Of a stretch of 64,000 bases of DNA, positions 1 to 7,199 are shown one piece after another. Within the stretch, counting starts at the first letter, position 1. The number at the start of each line of letters is the position of its first letter. Source of the stretch: Pseudolabrys sp. GTDB taxonomy: Bacteria > Pseudomonadota > Alphaproteobacteria > Rhizobiales > Xanthobacteraceae. A program made the position numbers and the translations under genes. The notes under the pieces were generated by a model, which did no database searches, was not told the origin of the DNA, and worked only from the letters and a program-made list of their open reading frames with translations. Location: the NCBI GenBank assembly GCA_022841665.1, contig JALHRB010000010.1:1-64000 (forward strand). The letters are read 5' to 3'.

Positions 1-424
1 TATCCGGTTCATTCGCCTTGCATCAAGTCACCAGGCCCAGCGAGTAGATCTGGAAGGGGGAGAGACGTTGAGCATGGCGAGCACGAACGTCCTGTGCTAT
101 GAACGGTGACGGTCTTTTCTCGCATCGGCGAGCAGTGGCCCGCATGGTTGGTGGCGCGAAAAATTGACCGATCGTTGTCGATAGACGATGAAACCGCGCT
201 AAATCCAAATCGCGCGAATTTTCCTTTGAAATCAGAAGCAAAAAAATTTGACGGACTGACGGTCGGATTTAGACCGTCAGTAGAAAACTTTTGCGTATAA
301 AAATCAGCACGTTACGATGCATTGAGAGAATCGAGTGGGAGTGATCCTCGACACGGCGCGATTCAGCGAACGTTAAGCGGTTCCGGCGCAGCGTCGGGCG
401 GCCTTCAATCGCCGGAGACTTTCG
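1..424. other. Intergenic region with no credible gene
   Basis: The open frames here have no recognisable protein character and I call no gene. The stretch around 180-300 is clearly richer in A and T than the rest of the window, which fits a promoter region for the hydrolase that starts at 425. It holds one clear structure, the inverted repeat at 256-280. Confidence 0.6.
256..280. promoter_or_regulatory. Perfect inverted repeat upstream of the hydrolase gene
   Basis: The arms CTGACGGTC and GACCGTCAG are perfect 9-bp complements around a 7-base AT-rich spacer. The dyad lies about 145 bp before the hydrolase start in an AT-rich patch. A TATAAA-like stretch at 295-300 follows it. The form fits an operator for a dimeric repressor such as TetR or GntR types, but no regulator gene lies next to it. 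A weak hairpin in a transcript is the alternative. Confidence 0.4.
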
Positions 425-1642
425 ATGCGGAAATTGGTTCTTGCGCTGGCCGCCACGCTTCTTGCCTGGGGCGTGACCTGCGGGGCCTCGCCCGCGCTGG
501 CGCAGGACAAGGCGCCCGTTCGCGTCACCTCGGACGTGCAATATGAGTATCTCGACCGCTGGGATGTCCAACGGTTGAACAAGATACTCTCCGTCGATAC
601 GCCCAAATTCGTCGGCATTCCGGTCAACTACAGCGCGGCGCGCAATGCGGTGAAGCTCTACCGCGTCACCTATTCGTCGGTGGTTCCGGAGCGCGGCAAC
701 AGGCCGATCGTGGCGACCGGCCTTATTGCGGTTCCCGACGTTGCCGACACGAAATTCCCGATGGTGTCGTACCAGCATGGCACCGTGTACGGGAAACAAG
801 AGGTGCCGTCGTTTCCCGAGCAGTCGCCCGAGACGCAGTTGATGATCGCGCAGTTCGCCGGGCAGGGCTACATCGTCATCGGCGCCGACTATTTCGGCAT
901 GGGCGCGTCGAAGGAGCCGGAAGGCTACATGGTCAAGGCGAGCCACCAGCAGGCGACCTACGACATGTTGCTCGCAAGCCGCGCCGTGCTCGATCACATG
1001 AAGCTTGCGAGCGGCAAGCTGTTCATCGGCGGCTGGTCGCAGGGCGGCTTCGTCACCATGGCCTTCCTCGAGAAGCTGGAAAGCGCCGGAGTGAAAGTCA
1101 ATGCGGCGGCGACGGCCAGCGCACCGGTCGACATCTTCGTCGCGCTCAACGGCTTTCTCAACTTTCCGCGCAAGATCGATGCGGCCTGGGTGAACTCGCT
1201 CTTCATCCTGTCGTCGTTCGCCTTCGAGAACTATTACGGCGTGCCGGGGCTGGCGCGCTCGCTTTTCAACGACGCGTATTATGACGTCGCGCGCAAGGCC
1301 TATCTGCGCGAGCCGTTCAATGTCGGCGACGTGCCGACCGACCTGCGCAAGCTTATCAAGCCTGACTATTTCATCCCGCAGTTCTTCGCGGAGTCGGCCT
1401 ATGGCAAGCTCGTCGCGCAGACGACGGCCTACCGCTGGATCATCAAGTCGCCGGTGCGCAATTACTACGGCGAGGCCGATGAGGCGATTGCCGTCGGACT
1501 CGGGCAACTGGCGATGACATATCAGCGCGCCATCGGCAACGGCAATCCAGCGGTCGAGGCGATCTCGACCGGGCAGACCTCACACCGCGGCACTTATGCA
1601 ACCGCGGTGCCGCAGTGGAAGGCCTGGTTCGACGGATTGTGA
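425..1642 (+). CDS. Secreted alpha/beta hydrolase, secretory-lipase-like
   Basis: A 405-residue exported hydrolase. Residues 1-26 form a signal peptide (basic start, hydrophobic core, ALAQ end), so the enzyme should act in the periplasm or outside the cell. The nucleophile elbow GWSQG puts the serine at residue 205. Asp352 (in GEADE) and His387 (in QTSHRG) sit in the right order and spacing to complete a Ser-Asp-His triad. Overall length and layout resemble the secretory lipase group (fungal Lip type and bacterial relatives) that cleaves lipid or other esters. The gene stands alone: an intergenic region precedes it and yghU converges on it 18 bp downstream. The substrate cannot be told from sequence; it could equally be a carboxylesterase or polyester depolymerase. 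Confidence 0.75.
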   Translation: MRKLVLALAATLLAWGVTCGASPALAQDKAPVRVTSDVQYEYLDRWDVQRLNKILSVDTPKFVGIPVNYSAARNAVKLYRVTYSSVVPERGNRPIVATGLIAVPDVADTKFPMVSYQHGTVYGKQEVPSFPEQSPETQLMIAQFAGQGYIVIGADYFGMGASKEPEGYMVKASHQQATYDMLLASRAVLDHMKLASGKLFIGGWSQGGFVTMAFLEKLESAGVKVNAAATASAPVDIFVALNGFLNFPRKIDAAWVNSLFILSSFAFENYYGVPGLARSLFNDAYYDVARKAYLREPFNVGDVPTDLRKLIKPDYFIPQFFAESAYGKLVAQTTAYRWIIKSPVRNYYGEADEAIAVGLGQLAMTYQRAIGNGNPAVEAISTGQTSHRGTYATAVPQWKAWFDGL

Positions 1643-1660
1643 AGCGAGGGCGAAGGCCGG

Positions 1661-2536
1661 CTAGCCGGCTTTCGCGATCTTGTCCTGCGTCTTCGTCTCG
1701 AAGTCGCTCGCGTCATGCCGCTCGTGCAACTGGCTCGACGGTTCGCCGCTGATGCGGTTGACCATGCGGCCGCGCTTCACCGCGGGGCGCGCGAGCAGCA
1801 TGTCGGTCCAGCGCAGCACGTTCTTGTACTCCTGCGCGCCGAGGAATTCGGCGCCGTTGTACAGCCAGTTCTTGATGAGGCCGCCGTACCAGGGAAAGAT
1901 CGCGATGTCGGCGATGGTGTAGCTGTCGCCCGCGACGTACTGCCTCTCGGCGAGCCGCCGGTCGAGCACGTCGAGCTGGCGCTTCGCTTCCATGGTGAAA
2001 CGGTCGATCGGGTATTCGAACTTGGACGGCGCATAGGCGTAGAAATGGCCGAAGCCGCCGCCGACATAGGGTGCACTGCCCATCTGCCAGAACAGCCACG
2101 ACAGACATTCGGCGCGCGCCGCCGGCTCGGCCGGCAGGAAGGCGCCGAACTTTTCCGCGAGATAGAGCAGGATCGCGCCCGACTCGAACACGCGAATGGG
2201 CGTAGGCCCGCTGCGGTCCATCAGCGCGGGGATCTTGGAGTTGGGATTCACCCCGACAAAGCCCGAGCCGAACTGTTCGCCTTCGCTGATCTTGATCAGC
2301 CAGGCGTCGTACTCCGCGCCCTTGTGTCCTAGGGCGAGCAGTTCTTCCAGCATGATCGTGACTTTCTGGCCGTTCGGCGTGGCCAGCGAGTAAAGTTGAA
2401 GCGGATGACGGCCGACCGGCAGCTCCTTGTCGTGCGTCGGGCCGGCGATCGGCCGGTTGATGCTGGCGAATTTCCCGCCGTTGGGCTTGTTCCAGGCCCA
2501 AACCTTGGGCGGTGCGTATTGGGTCGTCTCGGTCAT
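1661..2536 (-). CDS. yghU: Glutathione S-transferase family disulfide-bond oxidoreductase YghU
   Basis: A 291-residue protein very close in wording to E. coli YghU along its whole length: the PKVWAWNKPNGG start, GPTHDKELPVG, the TPNGQKV element at residues 53-59, VNPNSKIPAL, the FGHFYAYAP stretch and the ending LHERHDASDFETKT. YghU enzymes have an N-terminal thioredoxin-like domain and a helical C-terminal domain, bind two glutathiones and reduce disulfides and organic hydroperoxides in the cytoplasm. As in that family, the TPNGQ element replaces the usual catalytic Cys, Ser or Tyr of glutathione transferases. It is monocistronic, convergent with the hydrolase upstream on the map and divergent from the ArsC-like gene. 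Confidence 0.9.
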   Translation of the reverse strand: MTETTQYAPPKVWAWNKPNGGKFASINRPIAGPTHDKELPVGRHPLQLYSLATPNGQKVTIMLEELLALGHKGAEYDAWLIKISEGEQFGSGFVGVNPNSKIPALMDRSGPTPIRVFESGAILLYLAEKFGAFLPAEPAARAECLSWLFWQMGSAPYVGGGFGHFYAYAPSKFEYPIDRFTMEAKRQLDVLDRRLAERQYVAGDSYTIADIAIFPWYGGLIKNWLYNGAEFLGAQEYKNVLRWTDMLLARPAVKRGRMVNRISGEPSSQLHERHDASDFETKTQDKIAKAG

Positions 2537-2735
2537 TTCCGTCTCCTGGCTCCCATGCGGGAGCCTGCGATGTGTCGGCGTCTGTCCATGAATACATCGT
2601 CGACCCGCGTGCCGTCGCCTCGCCCGGCGGCATGGCTGCCGGCTGTTATTGCTTCGTCATGAACCCTGGCGCGTGGCGGCGTGCAGAATCGTTGTGCTAT
2701 GATTTGTGCATATAGGAAATATGTTGGTCGATTCC

Positions 2736-3092
2736 ATGCCCATCACGATCTACGGCATCAAGAACTGCGACACCATGAAGAAGGCGCGCGCCTTCCTCGA
2801 CAAGCACAAGGTCGACTACGCCTTCCACGACTACAAGAGCGCGGGCATCGAGCGCGGCAAGCTGGAAGGTTGGGCGAAGAAAGTGGGCTGGGAGACGCTG
2901 CTCAACAAGGCCGGCACCACTTTCAAGAAGCTGCCCGACAAGGACAAAGAAGGCCTCACCGAAAAGAAGGCCATCGCGCTGATGCTGGCGCAGCCCTCGA
3001 TGATCAAGCGGCCGGTGCTGGAATTGCCCGGCGGCAAGCTCTTGGTCGGCTTCAAGCCTGAGCAATACGCCGCGGCCGTGAAGATCGGTTGA
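2736..3092 (+). CDS. ArsC/Spx-family (YffB-like) thioredoxin-fold protein
   Basis: 118 residues from the start chosen here. The sequence opens with TIYGIKNCDTMKKA, the first beta strand and helix of the ArsC/Spx fold, with one cysteine (Cys11) and no CxxC. It ends with the family stretch IKRPVLELPGGKLLVGF. This group covers arsenate reductases, Spx regulators and the uncharacterised YffB type; the short length and single Cys fit YffB best. The start at 2736 matches where relatives begin. An ATG at 2721, preceded three bases earlier by AGGA, would add five residues and cannot be excluded. There are no arsenic genes nearby, so arsenate reduction is not supported by context. Confidence 0.8.
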   Translation: MPITIYGIKNCDTMKKARAFLDKHKVDYAFHDYKSAGIERGKLEGWAKKVGWETLLNKAGTTFKKLPDKDKEGLTEKKAIALMLAQPSMIKRPVLELPGGKLLVGFKPEQYAAAVKIG

Positions 3093-3117
3093 AGCGTGCG
3101 TCGCGCCGCCCGCTGCC

Positions 3118-5106
3118 TCAGCCGAGGGCCGTCTTGGCCCGGTTCGCCTTGCCCTCCGCCTCCGCCGGCAGATTTGCGACGAAATCCTTGAGCAAATTGG
3201 CGTTGACCTCGGTTGCGGATACGGGCCGCCCGAAGAAAAATCCCTGCACCTGGTCGGCTTCCGCGTCGTAGAGGAAGTCCACCTGCTCCGCCGTCTCGAC
3301 GCCCTCGACCGTCACGCGCATATTCATCTGGCGGCCGAGCGCGATGATGGTCTTCACGACCGTTTCCACGTCATGGCCGGATCGCTCGAAGCTTTCCATG
3401 AAACTGCGATCGATCTTGATCTTGTCGAAGGGGAATTTCCAAAGATAGCTCAGGCTGGAATAGCCGGTGCCGAAATCGTCCATCACGATCGAGACGCCGG
3501 TATCCTTCATCCGCTGCAACGCCGCGAGCGTAGCTTCGCTGTTCCGCAGGAGTAGCGATTCCGTGATTTCAAGCTCGAGCCGGTGCGGTTCTAGCCCCGA
3601 CAGGCCGAGGGCTCCCGCCACGATTTCCTCGATCCTGCCGGATTCGAATTGTGCCGGTGAAAGATTGACCGCGACGGTCAGATGCGTTGGCCAGCTCTTG
3701 GCCGTTCGGCAGGCCTCGTTCAGCACCCATTGCCCGACCTTGTCGATGACGCGCATTTCCTCCGCCATCGGAATGAATGTCGCCGGCGGAATGTCCTCTC
3801 CGTCCGGGCCGGACAGACGCGCCAGCGCCTCGAACCCGATCAGCTTCTTGCCGTTCATTTCGAACACCGGCTGATAGTGGAGGGTGAAGCCGTCATTCGC
3901 GATGGCATGGCGGATGATGCGTTCGAGCCGAATGCGCGCCTGCAGGGCATCATCCATCTCCGGCGAGAAGAAGCGGATGGCGCCGCGCCCGGTGACTTTC
4001 GCGTTGTAGAGGGCAAGGTCGGCACTCTTCAGCAATCGCTCCGGCGTGAGGCCGTCTTTAGGCGCGAGCGCGATGCCCACGCTCATCCGCGGCAAGATCT
4101 CCTGCTCCTTGAAGTAGGTCGGCGGGCTGACCACCTCAACAATCCGCCGTGCAAAGTTTTCGGCTTGGCTTTGCTCGACAACGGCGGTCTGCACGACGAC
4201 GAACTCGTCGCCGCCGATCCGGGCAACCGTATCCTCCAGACGGCTCATGGCTTTCAGGCGCTGGCCGATGGTGGTGAGCAGGAAGTCGCCGGCGTCATGG
4301 CCGTGTGTGTCGTTGACTTGCTTGAAATGATCGAGATCGATGAAATGGACGGCAATCATCGTTCCTGTGGAGGGCAGCACTGCTACCGCGTTTTGGAGCC
4401 GTTCGATCAATTGGGCTCGGTTCGCCAGCCCCGTCAACACGTCGTGGTGGGCGAGGAAGCGAATGCGTCGGTCGGCCTGCTGTTTCTCCCGCGTGCGGAG
4501 GTACCAGGCGACTGCGGGGACCGCGAATGCGAGGCCGGTGAGAAGGCAAAGCGCGATTGCGGAAGCCCACGATACGTTGACGATGACCTGTGCCGCCTGG
4601 GCCTGATTGACATAGGCACCGACGACGGCGACGGCTTTGCCGTTGACGACCGCAGGCACATAGGCTTCCGCATAGCGCTCCGGAAGGCCAGATCTTGCGC
4701 CACGCTTGATGTCCACGACCGCCTTGCCTTGCGCGATCGCGCGCGCGGCCTCGGCGCTGAATTCGGACAGCTCTACTGGCGCGATCTTGTCGGGCTCGAC
4801 CGTGAGCTGAGAATAGCCATAACGGTTGAAAATAATGTAGCGAAAGACCGTGTTGGATTTACGCGTCGCCCGGAAGAACATCAGGCTTGCCGAGGACGGC
4901 TGCTCACCGGCGGCGATCTGACCCAGATCGTTCACGTTTTCCGCCACGAGCTGCGCCCAATGGTGGGCGATGTTCTGAACGTATTCGTTGATCAGATAGT
5001 CGGTCGTCGTGCGGACGATCGTCCACGTGCCGGCGGCGAGCAAGGCAATGGTCAGAACGAAAAGCGCGACGGCACGGCGGAATGATATGTCCGAGAGAAA
5101 CGACAT
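3118..5106 (-). CDS. Membrane-bound diguanylate cyclase/phosphodiesterase (GGDEF-EAL)
   Basis: 662 residues. Two membrane helices (about 11-33 and 176-202) enclose a periplasmic sensor region of about 140 residues; GGDEF and EAL domains follow. The GGDEF motif at 298-302 is intact, with an RxxD inhibitory site (RLED, 289-292) five residues before it. The EAL signature GFEALARL (424-431) and DDFGTGYSSL are also intact, so both making and breaking c-di-GMP are possible, although one activity is often silent in such hybrids. The start at 5106 was chosen because it begins just before the first helix and only two bases after the stop of the solute-binding protein gene. That spacing implies joint translation and suggests the binding protein feeds a signal to the periplasmic domain. 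Confidence 0.88.
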   Translation of the reverse strand: MSFLSDISFRRAVALFVLTIALLAAGTWTIVRTTTDYLINEYVQNIAHHWAQLVAENVNDLGQIAAGEQPSSASLMFFRATRKSNTVFRYIIFNRYGYSQLTVEPDKIAPVELSEFSAEAARAIAQGKAVVDIKRGARSGLPERYAEAYVPAVVNGKAVAVVGAYVNQAQAAQVIVNVSWASAIALCLLTGLAFAVPAVAWYLRTREKQQADRRIRFLAHHDVLTGLANRAQLIERLQNAVAVLPSTGTMIAVHFIDLDHFKQVNDTHGHDAGDFLLTTIGQRLKAMSRLEDTVARIGGDEFVVVQTAVVEQSQAENFARRIVEVVSPPTYFKEQEILPRMSVGIALAPKDGLTPERLLKSADLALYNAKVTGRGAIRFFSPEMDDALQARIRLERIIRHAIANDGFTLHYQPVFEMNGKKLIGFEALARLSGPDGEDIPPATFIPMAEEMRVIDKVGQWVLNEACRTAKSWPTHLTVAVNLSPAQFESGRIEEIVAGALGLSGLEPHRLELEITESLLLRNSEATLAALQRMKDTGVSIVMDDFGTGYSSLSYLWKFPFDKIKIDRSFMESFERSGHDVETVVKTIIALGRQMNMRVTVEGVETAEQVDFLYDAEADQVQGFFFGRPVSATEVNANLLKDFVANLPAEAEGKANRAKTALG

Positions 5107-5108
5107 GT

Positions 5109-6119
5109 TCAATTGTCGCCCTTGCGGAAGCGCGCGATCTCGGCGCGCGTGTGCGCGAGGAGGTCCCGGTTGCCGCGCCGCAGCTGCGCCCATTGCTCGA
5201 TCACCGAGTCGAAGACGCGCTGACTTGTCTCACGGTCGGCATCTGTCGGCGCGACAATGTTACGCCGCGGATCGGTCGTGATTTGCGCAATGACCTCCTT
5301 GTTCCTCGCCGTGTAGGACGCCGCCGATTGCTTCGAAAGCCAGTTGCCGCTGTATTTGCGGATGATGGCCCGGGCCTGTGGCGGCAGGCTCTCGAACTTC
5401 TGGCGGTTCATGACCAGCGCGGTGGGCACGGCGCCGATTTCCAGCAAATAGTGATTGCTGGTGACGCGGCCGAAGCCGAATTCGAACAGCATGGCGGGCG
5501 GGACTGTTGCGGCGTCGATCTTTCCCTGCGAGAGCGAATCCATCGTGCTGTTGATCGGCAGCATCACCGGGATCGCACCCAGTTTTTGGAGCGTGTTGAT
5601 CTGGACGGCGTTATTGACGCGGATCGTCTGCCCCTTCAGATCGGCCAAAGAGGCCGTCCGCTTTCGACTATTGATGGTCTCGCTGGCGGAAACAAAGGCG
5701 CCGATAACGAAGAAATCCTGGAATCCTGTCAGGGCGCCGGCGTCGGCCAAGCGGCTAAACACATGGGTTGCTTCGCTTTCGTCGTGGAACAGTCCGGGCA
5801 GTTGCAGCACTGCGCTGTCCGGGAAGCGCTCGGGAAAATAGCCCGGCACGATAAAGGCGATGTCGGCTTGACCGCTCGTGACCAGTTCCGGCTGCTGCAG
5901 TTGGGCGGCGCTGATGGCGCCGCTGAAATACGCCTCGATTTCGACGACGCCCTTGCCTTCGGTATTCACCGCGTCGATGAACGGCTTGATCGAATAGAGG
6001 TAAATATTTGAACGGTCGGAGGTGTAAAATGAGAATTTGAGCGTGACCGGCTCGGCCCCCGCGTGGGCCGGAAGCAGCAGGAATACGGCCAGAGCGCTGC
6101 GGAAAAGCGTCTTGAGCAT
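5109..6119 (-). CDS. TRAP-type (DctP-like) periplasmic solute-binding protein
   Basis: 336 residues with a signal peptide at 1-22 (LLLPAHAGA end). The body has the DctP pattern: an opening strand LKFSFYTS, a middle part with LADLKGQTIRVNN and QINTLQKLGAIPVMLP, then MDSLSQGKIDAA and ALVMNRQKFESLPPQAR. These proteins bind carboxylate-type ligands in the periplasm and normally pass them to DctQ/DctM membrane subunits. No DctQ or DctM gene lies here. The next gene is the GGDEF-EAL enzyme, two bases downstream. A sensing role, presenting ligand to that receptor, is therefore more likely than transport, though transport with distant partners is possible. Confidence 0.85.
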   Translation of the reverse strand: MLKTLFRSALAVFLLLPAHAGAEPVTLKFSFYTSDRSNIYLYSIKPFIDAVNTEGKGVVEIEAYFSGAISAAQLQQPELVTSGQADIAFIVPGYFPERFPDSAVLQLPGLFHDESEATHVFSRLADAGALTGFQDFFVIGAFVSASETINSRKRTASLADLKGQTIRVNNAVQINTLQKLGAIPVMLPINSTMDSLSQGKIDAATVPPAMLFEFGFGRVTSNHYLLEIGAVPTALVMNRQKFESLPPQARAIIRKYSGNWLSKQSAASYTARNKEVIAQITTDPRRNIVAPTDADRETSQRVFDSVIEQWAQLRRGNRDLLAHTRAEIARFRKGDN

Positions 6120-6263
6120 GATTGCCTCTGAATCGGCTCTCTGCGGTCCAGCCGCTGTTGGAGGCTATTTGACCCTTAATATATTTCCGAAAGCTTGTGG
6201 CGAAAGTAACAACTACGAGGGTCGAAGTCCGGGAAAATACGTAATCTGACCGGTTCCATGGAA

Positions 6264-7091
6264 CTACCGTCCCGCCGGCACGGCCAGGAGCGGGCAGGGC
6301 GCGCGGCGCAGCACGCGCTCGGTGGTCGAGCCGCGCAGCGCGTCGAGAAAGCCATGGTGGCCCGCCGTCGGCATGCCGATCAGGTCGGCCGGCCAGTCAT
6401 TGGCGACGTCGACGATGGCGTCCACCGCGTCGCCCTTGCGCAGCGCCACCGGCGTGCGGCGATGCGAGTCGCCGCGCTCGACCGCCGGCGCGGCGTGGCC
6501 GGCATGCAGCAGCCGTTCCTCGGCGTCGATGCCGGCGATCAGGCGGGCGATGCCCATGATGGTGTCGATGGCGGCCGTCGGCTTCGGCGTGTGATCGACC
6601 GGGATAAGCACGTGGCGCAGCCGCACCTCGCCGCGCCGCTCGTCGACGAAGCCGCGCACCTTGGCCGGCACGAACAGTGTCGGCGTGCGGCTGTGGCGCG
6701 CCAGGGCCTCGGCCACCGACCCGTGCAGCCAGCGCGCCACGCCCTGCCGTCCTTCGGTCGCGAGCACGATCAGGTCGGCCGCGTGCGTGCGCAGGTAGTG
6801 GACGATGCCTTCGAGCGGCGCCTGCGGCACCATCTCCACCTTGCGCACGGTCATGCCGAGCTTGCGGGCGATCGCCTCGGGCGGCTCGTCGGCGTCCATC
6901 AGGCCCCAGTCGGCGAGCGTGCGGCGGACATGCGGGAAATGCTCCCATTCGTTCATGTCGTGCGCGCCGGCGACGTGCAGGACGGTCAGCGTCGCCTTGG
7001 CGGCGAGCGCGATCTTGAGCGCATGGGCGAAAGCGCCCGCGCTCGCCTCGGAGAAATCGGTCGGGTGGACGATTGATTGGATAGCGATCAT
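6264..7091 (-). CDS. Tandem-domain universal stress protein (UspA family)
   Basis: 275 residues with two UspA folds, about 1-150 and 155-275. The first begins with the usual IVHPTDFSEAS strand and has ATEGRQG-x6-GS. The second ends with AGHHG-x6-GST followed by the closing strand PCPLLAVP. The G-x2-G-x9-G(S/T)-like pattern in both halves suggests ATP-binding-type Usp domains. These cytoplasmic proteins accumulate in stress, starvation or low oxygen. Regulation is unusually readable: a TATAAA -10 at 7111-7116 and an FNR/FixK-type box at 7139-7152 upstream. It stands alone and is divergent from prfC. Confidence 0.88.
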   Translation of the reverse strand: MIAIQSIVHPTDFSEASAGAFAHALKIALAAKATLTVLHVAGAHDMNEWEHFPHVRRTLADWGLMDADEPPEAIARKLGMTVRKVEMVPQAPLEGIVHYLRTHAADLIVLATEGRQGVARWLHGSVAEALARHSRTPTLFVPAKVRGFVDERRGEVRLRHVLIPVDHTPKPTAAIDTIMGIARLIAGIDAEERLLHAGHAAPAVERGDSHRRTPVALRKGDAVDAIVDVANDWPADLIGMPTAGHHGFLDALRGSTTERVLRRAPCPLLAVPAGR

Positions 7092-7138
7092 GGGGGCCCT
7101 TTCGCTTTCCTTTATAGCGGGCGCGCCGGCTCGGCATT

Positions 7139-7152
7139 TTGAGCGGGATCAA
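7139..7152 (-). promoter_or_regulatory. FNR/FixK-type box at about -41.5 of the usp promoter
   Basis: On the minus strand the sequence reads TTGATCCCGCTCAA, which matches TTGA-N6-TCAA of the Crp/FNR/FixK family. A TATAAA -10 element lies at 7111-7116; a start about seven bases beyond it, near 7104, puts the box centre 41.5 bases upstream. That is the textbook class II activator position. The usp start codon lies at 7091. The same box lies about 50 bp before the prfC start on the other strand, so it could also affect prfC. Confidence 0.5.
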
Positions 7153-7199
7153 GGCCTAGCCCCTTGATCCTGGCCCCTTTCCCTGCCACATGCGGCCTT

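Noticed and set aside
23-300. Short open frames at the left edge as a truncated gene
   Set aside because: No frame continues from the edge with protein-like composition or a recognisable ending.
2721-2735. Alternative start for the ArsC/Spx-like gene at 2721
   Set aside because: It has a closer AGGA, but relatives begin at the strand encoded from 2736; left as an alternative in the entry.
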